A DNA stretch of 11,036 nt from Candidatus Iainarchaeum sp. (GTDB lineage: Archaea > B1Sed10-29): the NCBI GenBank assembly GCA_003553825.1, contig PWFL01000056.1, positions 1 to 11,036 on the forward strand. Reading direction: 5' to 3'. The notes beneath the pieces are model-generated. The model ran no database searches. It was not told where the DNA came from and saw nothing but the letters and a program-made list of their open reading frames with translations. Numbering within the stretch: position 1 is the stretch's first letter; each line of letters opens with the position of its first letter. A program made the translations under genes and the position numbers. Below are positions 1 through 6,145 of the stretch, piece after piece.

Positions 1-2
1 CG

Positions 3-728
3 AGTTTCCTCGGAAGCATAAACATGACACAGGTGAGCGAGTTCTCACTAGTGGTTGGAGGAATAGCCATAACCCAGGGATTCATATCACCCGACATACT
101 GGGATACCTGAGCCTGATGGCACTCGTAACAATGACCATCTCAACCTACTTGATAACCTACAACGAACAGATATACGAAAAAGTAAAACACCTGCTCGAA
201 AGATTCGAAGGAAAAGAAAAGAAAGACGTGGATCTAGGAACTCTAAAAGACCACGCACTGGTCATAGGATACAACGACACAGCGGAAAGAATAATACCAA
301 CACTACAGGAGCAATTCGAACAAATAGCCGTGGTTGACAAGGACCCTGAAAACGTGAGAAAACTGGAAGGAATGAATGTGGAGAACGTGTTCGGGGATTT
401 CAAGCACGAAAAAATACAGAGAGAAGTGGGACTAAGGGACGCATCACTAATAATAAGCTTTGTAGAAAACGAAACAATCAACAGAAAAATACTAAGAAGC
501 TGCAGAAACGACGCAGTAGTATTCATAGAGACAAAAGACCCAGAAAAAGGAGCAGAATACTACGACATGGGAGCCGACTACATAATCAGACAGAACATAC
601 TCACAGTTGAAAAAATGAAAGAGTACCTGGAAGACTACATGGAGAGCCTGCCAAAATTCCTAAACCAAATAGACAGAGACAAAGAATCACTAGAATGGGG
701 AGGAAGAAAAACAAGAGGGGAAAAATAA
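3..728 (+). CDS. CPA2-family cation:proton antiporter, C-terminal part with RCK domain (5' partial)
   Basis: This is the C-terminal end of a KefB/KefC-like (CPA2) monovalent cation:proton antiporter. The frame is open through the left edge: codons before the ATG at 24 read SFLGSIN and run straight into MTQVSEFSLVV. That is the conserved 'QxxEFsxV' membrane motif of CPA2 carriers, so the ATG at 24 is internal and the gene begins outside the window. Numbering from that ATG, the last membrane helices end near residue 47. A charged linker (48-75) leads to a Rossmann-type RCK/TrkA-N domain (about 76-200). The nucleotide-binding loop is degenerate, GYNDTAE (82-88) in place of GxGxxG, but the acidic residue after the second strand is kept (VVDKDPE, D105). 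The RCK domain would be cytoplasmic and gate transport. The stop abuts the next gene's ATG with no gap, so the two are almost certainly co-transcribed. The ion (K+ or Na+) cannot be told from sequence. Confidence 0.85.
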   Translation, partial: SFLGSINMTQVSEFSLVVGGIAITQGFISPDILGYLSLMALVTMTISTYLITYNEQIYEKVKHLLERFEGKEKKDVDLGTLKDHALVIGYNDTAERIIPTLQEQFEQIAVVDKDPENVRKLEGMNVENVFGDFKHEKIQREVGLRDASLIISFVENETINRKILRSCRNDAVVFIETKDPEKGAEYYDMGADYIIRQNILTVEKMKEYLEDYMESLPKFLNQIDRDKESLEWGGRKTRGEK

Positions 729-2348
729 ATGATCGATGTAATAATCGCGCTGACAGTAATATTCGTAGCAGCCTCAATAGTACTATTCCTCTTCAACAGA
801 TTCAAACACCCTACCATACCCGCTTACCTGATAGCAGGTATACTAATATCACCCCTAGTGGCCGAGGCAGAAATACTATCACTAGCAGAGATAGGAATAG
901 CCTTCCTAGTATTCATATTCGGATCAAGCCTGAGACTGAAAAAAACCACTAAAATAATAGAAAGCACCGCGATACTCACAATAACCCAAGTAGCGATAAT
1001 AGGATCAATAGTATACGCCTATGCATACATAATTGGCTTTGGACCACTCAACTCACTATACCTAGCAGTAGCAGCCTCTCTCAGCTCATCTTTAGTAGGA
1101 ATGGAACTAATACAAGGAAAGAAAATTAAACTAGCCTACAAAAGACTCTGTAACTCAATAAACCTAACTCAAGACCTGATAGCAATCCTGATATTCATAG
1201 TACTAGCCTCCTACCCATTAACAAGACAAGGAATAATATCGAACATTCAGATAGGAGGATTAATAATACTACTAGGATTCATACTAAGACCAGTAGCACC
1301 TTACATACTAGAAACCATTAGAAGATCACAAGAAGCAGCAATGCTAGTAGCACTAAGCACCTTACTAATATTCACCTCAGTATCACAGTACTACGGACTA
1401 TCAATAGTGATAGGAGCATTCGCAGCAGGAATAACACTGTCAAAACCACCTTACGATCAAGAGATAATGGAAACATTCGAATCACTAAAAGACTTCTTCT
1501 CAGCAATATTCTTCGTATCACTAGGAGCACTAGTAGTAATGCCCAGCCTATTCACAATAACAACTGCTATAGGACTAGTGCTTGTAATAACCATTTTAAA
1601 ACCACTCTTCACCATCCTACTGATGGAGAGCCAAGGCTACAGCAAAGGAACATCACTCATGACAGCCATGAACCTGGATCAAATGAGCGAATTCGCGCTA
1701 ATACTAGCAATACACGCCAGAATCGCAGGACAAATAAATCCAGTGGTTTTCCAATCAATAATACTAGCCGCGATAGCTACAATGATAGCTAGCTCCTACA
1801 CCAGCAGACACGTGTGGAGAATATACGATAAAATAAAGGATAACTGGCTCCTAAATCTACCGGGAACAGAGTTCGTAGAGTCAAACGTGCCAAAAGAAAT
1901 ATCCAACCACTTCATAATAGGAGGATACGACACACAAGGTAAAAAACTAGCTCAGTTCCTTAAAAAAAGAGACCAAGAAGTAATAGTAATAGACAACGAT
2001 CCAGAAAGAGTACTTGAAGCAAGAGAAGATGGAATGAACTACATACACGGAGACCTAATGCTCAAAGAAATATGGGAAGAAGCGAACTACAAAGTCGCGC
2101 AGATGATCATATCAACAGCACCAGTGAGAAAAGTAACCGAGCCAATCATAGACCTGGATACAGAAGCCTATAAAATAGTGAGAGCAAAGTACCCTGAAGA
2201 AGCAAAAGAATACATGGAAGACGTACTATATGTGATAGTGCCAAGATACCTATCCACGGAAAGACTCATAGAACACCTAAAAGGATGCCTGGGAAGCGAA
2301 GCATACAGAGAAAGACTAAGAAAGATAAGTAGAAAAGAACTAACCTAA
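729..2348 (+). CDS. CPA2-family cation:proton antiporter with C-terminal RCK domain
   Basis: A full-length (539 aa) KefB/KefC-type monovalent cation:proton antiporter. Residues 1-360 form a Na_H_Exchanger membrane domain of about 12 helices. It has a short Ser-rich segment (AASLSSSLVG, 115-124), the QD pair (Q148-D149) at the place of the conserved transport aspartate of CPA2 proteins, and NLDQMSEFALIL (315-326), the equivalent of the conserved 'QxGEF' helix. A cytoplasmic RCK/TrkA-N-like Rossmann domain follows (about 394-515). Its loop is GYDTQGK (399-405), which keeps the first and last glycines of GxGxxG but has Asp at the middle one, and D422 stands at the end of the second strand (VIVIDNDPE). 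No separate TrkA-C domain is visible. The ATG directly follows the stop of the preceding paralogue, and a G-rich stretch (gagggg, within 714-721) could serve as ribosome binding site. The pair may be a duplication or two subunits of a hetero-oligomer. The family call is firm; the ion and physiological role are not. Confidence 0.9.
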   Translation: MIDVIIALTVIFVAASIVLFLFNRFKHPTIPAYLIAGILISPLVAEAEILSLAEIGIAFLVFIFGSSLRLKKTTKIIESTAILTITQVAIIGSIVYAYAYIIGFGPLNSLYLAVAASLSSSLVGMELIQGKKIKLAYKRLCNSINLTQDLIAILIFIVLASYPLTRQGIISNIQIGGLIILLGFILRPVAPYILETIRRSQEAAMLVALSTLLIFTSVSQYYGLSIVIGAFAAGITLSKPPYDQEIMETFESLKDFFSAIFFVSLGALVVMPSLFTITTAIGLVLVITILKPLFTILLMESQGYSKGTSLMTAMNLDQMSEFALILAIHARIAGQINPVVFQSIILAAIATMIASSYTSRHVWRIYDKIKDNWLLNLPGTEFVESNVPKEISNHFIIGGYDTQGKKLAQFLKKRDQEVIVIDNDPERVLEAREDGMNYIHGDLMLKEIWEEANYKVAQMIISTAPVRKVTEPIIDLDTEAYKIVRAKYPEEAKEYMEDVLYVIVPRYLSTERLIEHLKGCLGSEAYRERLRKISRKELT

Positions 2349-2365
2349 AAAAAGATCAACAAAAA

Positions 2366-2776
2366 TCAATAATCCCCAACTTCATCCCTACCAACAATCA
2401 TCCAACCATCCTCGGTTTTAACCAAATCATAGCTCTCCATGAAATCATAATTACTGTCCAAATCAACGTAGTACCAGCTAATACCAGCATCAACACTAGC
2501 CTCACCATTAGTCACTTCAACATCAAGAATCTCCACATCAATATCAATATTGTTGGAAAAATGATTTCTCCACTCATCCCTGTCCTCCTCGGACATCTCG
2601 GCAAAACCTTCCCTGACCTCAGAATTCAAAGGATCTTCAGTAACATTGTAAAGCTCTTCAAATTCCCCCCCATCCATAACACTCCAAAAACTACGAACAG
2701 ATTCCTCCGGATCTTCAAAATCAACTCCGGGCTCCTCCACATCTTCAACAGGATATAAAAACCATATTAAAGCCAC
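2366..2776 (-). CDS. small acidic membrane-anchored protein, NTF2-like appearance; start uncertain
   Basis: I do not recognise a named family. From the only canonical start in frame (GTG at 2776-2774) the product has 136 residues: a hydrophobic N-terminus (MALIWFLYPV), an acidic linker (VEDVEEPGVDFEDPEE), then a compact domain of about 105 residues. That domain has the helix-then-sheet look of NTF2-like/DUF4878-type extracytoplasmic domains (SVRSFWSVMDGGEFEELYNV near its start, DLVKTEDGWMIV near its end). The frame stays open upstream to a TAA at 2860-2858. The extra codons encode SDKISDKISKRF followed by IGLVAALVVLVALIW, completing an ideal N-in signal anchor, but they contain no ATG, GTG or TTG. 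The true start may be ATA (2848-2846) or ATT (2833-2831), or the gene has lost its start. The gene converges with the antiporter gene (17-base gap). Its coding strand is T/G-rich at third positions, unlike most neighbours. The fold is inferred from pattern only. Confidence 0.6.
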   Translation of the reverse strand: MALIWFLYPVEDVEEPGVDFEDPEESVRSFWSVMDGGEFEELYNVTEDPLNSEVREGFAEMSEEDRDEWRNHFSNNIDIDVEILDVEVTNGEASVDAGISWYYVDLDSNYDFMESYDLVKTEDGWMIVGRDEVGDY

Positions 2777-2818
2777 TAAAACTACCAGTGCAGCTACTAA
2801 CCCAATGAACCTCTTACT

Positions 2819-2842
2819 GATTTTATCACTAATTTTATCACT
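2819..2842 (-). repeat. 12-bp tandem duplication in the 5' extension of the small acidic gene
   Basis: Two adjacent copies of (g/a)attttatcact lie on the plus strand. Read on the minus strand they are in frame with the small acidic protein gene and encode SDKI-SDKI just before its predicted membrane anchor. A unit that is a multiple of three is compatible with this stretch being translated. Confidence 0.6.
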
Positions 2843-2882
2843 CTCTATTAAACAAGTTTACATATAAACTAAGTCAACCTGG

Positions 2883-2891
2883 TTTTTTATA
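2883..2891 (-). promoter_or_regulatory. candidate TATA box for the small minus-strand gene
   Basis: On the minus strand the sequence reads AAGGTAAGG-TATAAAAAA, a good archaeal TATA element with a purine-rich stretch at the BRE position. At the usual distance of about 26 bases, transcription would start near 2860, just ahead of the open frame of the acidic membrane-anchored protein and close to an ATG (2863-2861) that is followed at once by TAA. This supports a short leader and translation from upstream of the GTG. It is motif-based only; the same A/T-rich area could also carry the aRF1 promoter on the other strand. Confidence 0.4.
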
Positions 2892-3019
2892 CCTTACCTT
2901 TCAAAAAAAATAAGCCAACCAAAAATACCCAAAAGCTCCAACAAGAATTAATTACAACCAAACACAAAAAAATACACACGGAAACACATTAAAACAAAAA
3001 CACGAAACAAGGAAAAGTG

Positions 3020-4231
3020 ATGAAGATGGATCAAAAAGAAAGGCGAAAATTCCAGAAAAAAATAAAAGAACTTGAAAAAATAAAGGGAAGAGGCACCGAA
3101 CTAATAAGCCTGTACATACCACCGGACCACAACGTGAACCAAGAAGTAACCAGGCTAAAAACCGAGTACAGCGAAGCAGCAAACATAAAATCAAAATCAA
3201 CCAGAAAACACGTTCAATCCGCGATAAAAACAATCCTACAATCACTAAAAGGAGTCAACGAACTACCCGAAAACGGAATAGCCATATTCGCAGGATACGT
3301 GGACGAAGAAAACGAAGTAAAGAAAGAGATAATCACACCGCCCGAGAAAGTACAGGTGAACCTGTACAACTGCGACGACAAGTTCGAACTAGAACCACTG
3401 AAAAAACTAGTGGAATCAAAGGAAAAATACGGAGTAGTAGCGATAGATAGCAAGAACGCCACAATAGCCAAGCTAAAAGGAAAACACATGGAGATAATCC
3501 AGAGCTTTGGATCACAAGTACCATCAAAACACACAAAAGGAGGATGGAGCCAAAGAAGATTCGAAAGAATAATAAAACAAGCAAAACACGAGCACTACAA
3601 AAAAGCAGCGAACATAATAAACAAAGAATTCCAAGACGACGAGATAAAAGGACTCATAATAGGAGGACCGGGACAGGCAAAGGACAAAATAGATTCAGAC
3701 GAATACCTGAACAAAAAAATCAGAAACAAAGTACTTGGAAAAGTCAGCACCGGATACGCGGACGAATCAGGAATAAAAGAAATAATGGAAAAAGCCCAGG
3801 ACCTAATACAGGACCTTGAGGTACAGAAGGAAAGAGAAATCATAGATAAATTCATGAAGAAAATAACAGGCAGTGAAACTGCGACCTACGGGCTGAAACA
3901 AGTGGCAAATGCATTGAAAAAAGGAAAAGTAGAAACACTACTACTATCAGAAGACATGAACTGGAAAAAAGCAAAAATAAAATGCCCGGAATGCGGAGAG
4001 GAAAAAGAAGAAATAATAAAGGACAAAAAAGAGTTCAAAAAACAAGGAATAATCTGCCCAGAATGTGAAGAAGAAAGAGAAGTAATAGAAGAAAAAGACG
4101 TAGCTGAAAAACTAGAAGAACTGGCCGAAGAAACCGGAGCGGAAACCAAGTACATCTCCACCGATACCGACAAAGGACAACAGTTCCACAACGCATTCGG
4201 AGGAATAGGAGCAATACTGAGATACACGTAG
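3020..4231 (+). CDS. prf1: archaeal peptide chain release factor subunit 1 (aRF1) with variant GGW loop
   Basis: A class-1 release factor (403 aa here) that reads stop codons in the ribosomal A site and triggers peptidyl-tRNA hydrolysis. Domain 1 carries GRGTELISLYIPPD (24-37), NIKS (55-58) and YNCDDKF (116-122), the stop-codon recognition elements. Domain 2 has the catalytic-loop context PSKHTKGG-W-SQRRFER, but the GGQ tripeptide is GGW (174-176; TGG codon at 3545-3547). Domain 3 has a CPEC...CPEC quartet (C322, C325, C346, C349) and the family-typical end STDTDKGQQFHNAFGG. Length and architecture are normal, and the frame around the change is intact. In-frame starts lie at GTG 3017, ATG 3020 and ATG 3026. 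I chose ATG 3020, with GGA at 3011-3013 six bases upstream; ATG 3026, with GTGAT as Shine-Dalgarno, is also possible. The leader (about 2870-3016) is extremely A/C-rich and I cannot fix its promoter. It is first in an operon with a membrane protein and TruD. Whether it is the organism's only aRF1 cannot be seen here. Confidence 0.93.
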   Translation: MKMDQKERRKFQKKIKELEKIKGRGTELISLYIPPDHNVNQEVTRLKTEYSEAANIKSKSTRKHVQSAIKTILQSLKGVNELPENGIAIFAGYVDEENEVKKEIITPPEKVQVNLYNCDDKFELEPLKKLVESKEKYGVVAIDSKNATIAKLKGKHMEIIQSFGSQVPSKHTKGGWSQRRFERIIKQAKHEHYKKAANIINKEFQDDEIKGLIIGGPGQAKDKIDSDEYLNKKIRNKVLGKVSTGYADESGIKEIMEKAQDLIQDLEVQKEREIIDKFMKKITGSETATYGLKQVANALKKGKVETLLLSEDMNWKKAKIKCPECGEEKEEIIKDKKEFKKQGIICPECEEEREVIEEKDVAEKLEELAEETGAETKYISTDTDKGQQFHNAFGGIGAILRYT

Positions 4232-4253
4232 AAAAAATGGAAAAAGGGATTAA

Positions 4254-5042
4254 ATGCTTGAAAAAATAATTAAATCAATCAACCACAAACACGTAATATA
4301 CTTCACAGCAATCATACTACTGGCATCCTACATCTCAATACTATTAGTAGATCTATTAAACATATTTAATTCAAGAGCTCTGCTACAAGGACTGGAAATA
4401 CCTATACTATGGAACTATCTATTCAGAGAAAAAGGACCAATAGAAATAATCCAATGGATCTTCCTAGGAGCATTCACAGTAACCAGTGCATTCACAGCAT
4501 TTAAACTAAAAGAAAAAGGAAAGAGAAGAGAAAGAATTTTCTGGACACTATTCGCAATCGCAGGAACAATAATGCTCATAGAAGACGCGGCCAACATAAG
4601 ACACTTCGCGGTAAGGCAACTGCAGTTAACCTGGCACACGGGTAAAATCCTGGAGCTGTTTTTCTTCGGTTCAATAGGAATAATAATGCTAGCAGCTTTA
4701 ATAAGATATAGAGAAGAAGTTTTCCAGCACAGAACCACAGCCAAGTTAGTGATACTTGGATTCATCTTCTACGGAAGCGCAGCATTCATATCAGGACCAA
4801 GCGACCTGGTAGGAACCACTACAGTACTAGGAGAATCACTATACAGCGCAACTACACGGATAGGAGGGCCAGGATTAATAGAAGTGTATGAAGAAGTGGA
4901 TCAAGTTGCTAGAGAAATAGGAGGACTGGACATAAGATACAGATTAGTTGACTTCTTGGTAGAGGAAAGTCTTGAACTGCTCGGAGCAGCCTTCCTACTA
5001 GCCTCATCACTGAGCTACTGGAAACACATAATCAGAGGATAA
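4254..5042 (+). CDS. hypothetical polytopic membrane protein (about six helices)
   Basis: An integral membrane protein of 262 residues without a name I can give. Hydrophobic segments lie at about 15-35, 65-83, 95-112, 131-150, 163-180 and 236-254. Charged residues are buried next to or within helices: IEDAANIRHFAV (109-120), WHTGKILELF (127-136) and FLVEESLELLGAAFLLASS (234-252). A run of Asp/His/Glu at helix ends followed by 'EExLELLGA' is reminiscent of uncharacterised bacterial and archaeal membrane proteins, and such conserved acidic and His residues can bind metal or move protons, but this is only a pattern match. The gene lies 22 bases after aRF1 and ends one base before TruD, so it is in the operon. 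A short out-of-frame ATG (4237) precedes the chosen start. The Shine-Dalgarno match is weak (GGGAT). That it is a real protein is nearly certain; its function is unknown. Confidence 0.8.
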   Translation: MLEKIIKSINHKHVIYFTAIILLASYISILLVDLLNIFNSRALLQGLEIPILWNYLFREKGPIEIIQWIFLGAFTVTSAFTAFKLKEKGKRRERIFWTLFAIAGTIMLIEDAANIRHFAVRQLQLTWHTGKILELFFFGSIGIIMLAALIRYREEVFQHRTTAKLVILGFIFYGSAAFISGPSDLVGTTTVLGESLYSATTRIGGPGLIEVYEEVDQVAREIGGLDIRYRLVDFLVEESLELLGAAFLLASSLSYWKHIIRG

Positions 5043-5043
5043 G

Positions 5044-6144
5044 ATGTACAAAATAAAGAAGAATCCAGAAGACTTCAAGGTCGAAGAAGTAACCCCTGAA
5101 AAGAAAGTACTTGAAATAGATAAGGAGCACAGCTTTGATGAAGCCACTGAAGGAGATCAATTAATATGTAAACTAGTTAAGAAAAACTGGGAACAGAACA
5201 AAGCAATAAAAAAAATAAGTAACGTACTACACTTCTCAAGAAAAAGAATAGGCTACGCAGGAACAAAAGATAAAAGAGCGCTGACAAGTCAAAGAATATC
5301 AATATACGGAGCAAATTCGGATCAAATAAAAAAATTAAAAGTAAAAGATATAGAAATACAGCCGCTTAGATACTCGGAGGAAAGAGTGACACTGGGGGAC
5401 CTATGGGGAAACAGATTCACTATTAAAATAGAAGTAGATGAAAAAACAAGTTTGAATCCAAAGGAAAAGATACCTAACTACTTCGGACACCAGAGATTTG
5501 GCAAAACCAGGCCAATAACCCACCTAGTTGGAAAAGCACTGGTCAAAGAAGATCCTGAAGAAGCGGTTAAGATATACCTGACAAAGGTATTCGAAGAGGA
5601 AAGTGAAGACGCGAAAAAAGCAAGAAAATGGCTAAGGAACAATTGGGAGGACAAACCATTCAAAGAAGCACTTAAAGAGTATCCTGATTATCTAGGATAC
5701 GAGAGAACACTACTACATCACCTTGCAGAGTACCCAAGAGACTTCATAAACGCGATACGTAAACTACCGAAGAACCTGCAGTTAATGTTTCCACACGCCT
5801 ACCAGAGTTATTTATTCAACCAGTACCTGGACAAGGTTAGAGATAAAGATATAGTGGAGGAGGAAGGACCTATATACGGTTACGAAACAGAGATAAAGAA
5901 TGAATATGAAAAAGAAGTGCTGGAGGAGAACGACCTAGAGTTGAAGGACTTCAAAGTAAAGTGTTTGCCCGAGATGAGTGAAGAGGGAAAAAGAAGAAAA
6001 CTCTACATAGATCTAGAGGACCTCGAGGTGCTTGAGAAGAGTGAAAAACATTACTTGCTAAGGTTTTCTCTTCCAAAGGGAAGCTACGCCACGGTAGCTT
6101 TGGATGAAATACTCGTGGATAAAAAAGGGAAAAATAGTGGATAG
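5044..6144 (+). CDS. truD: tRNA pseudouridine synthase TruD
   Basis: A TruD-family pseudouridine synthase, which isomerises uridine to pseudouridine in tRNA (classically position 13 in bacteria; the eukaryotic relative is Pus7). Visible family motifs, in order, are the N-terminal NPEDFKVEEV (7-16), the catalytic block RIGYAGTKDKRALTSQRISI (68-87) with the nucleophilic aspartate D76, WGNRF (about 120-124), NYFGHQRFG followed by RPITHLVGKAL (about 145-165), and the C-terminal LPKGSYATVALDEIL. The insertion (TRUD) domain occupies roughly 165-330. At 366 residues it is somewhat shorter than many archaeal TruD proteins, but no motif is missing. The start is clear: ATG one base after the previous stop, with GAGGAT just upstream. 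It sits in the aRF1 operon, a translation context. Codon use drifts from A/C-ending to T/G-ending in the last quarter (from about 5800), where the regional strand composition changes. Confidence 0.95.
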   Translation: MYKIKKNPEDFKVEEVTPEKKVLEIDKEHSFDEATEGDQLICKLVKKNWEQNKAIKKISNVLHFSRKRIGYAGTKDKRALTSQRISIYGANSDQIKKLKVKDIEIQPLRYSEERVTLGDLWGNRFTIKIEVDEKTSLNPKEKIPNYFGHQRFGKTRPITHLVGKALVKEDPEEAVKIYLTKVFEEESEDAKKARKWLRNNWEDKPFKEALKEYPDYLGYERTLLHHLAEYPRDFINAIRKLPKNLQLMFPHAYQSYLFNQYLDKVRDKDIVEEEGPIYGYETEIKNEYEKEVLEENDLELKDFKVKCLPEMSEEGKRRKLYIDLEDLEVLEKSEKHYLLRFSLPKGSYATVALDEILVDKKGKNSG

Positions 6145-6145
6145 T

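Noticed and set aside
3017..3023. GTGATGA as a C box of a C/D guide RNA
   Set aside because: It matches the C-box consensus but lies at the aRF1 start codon, and I found no D box with suitable spacing. It is better read as ribosome binding site plus start.
3545..3547. A frameshift or misread frame as the cause of GGW in aRF1
   Set aside because: The reading frame before and after the codon gives perfectly family-like residues on both sides, so no shift is needed or possible there. Only a base-substitution error in the assembly remains as a technical explanation.
6104..6145. Upstream ATG start for the GT39-like gene, overlapping TruD
   Set aside because: The ATG at 6146 lies one base after the TruD stop, has GGAT upstream and begins right before the first membrane helix. 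The longer version adds only a charged stub that overlaps conserved TruD sequence.
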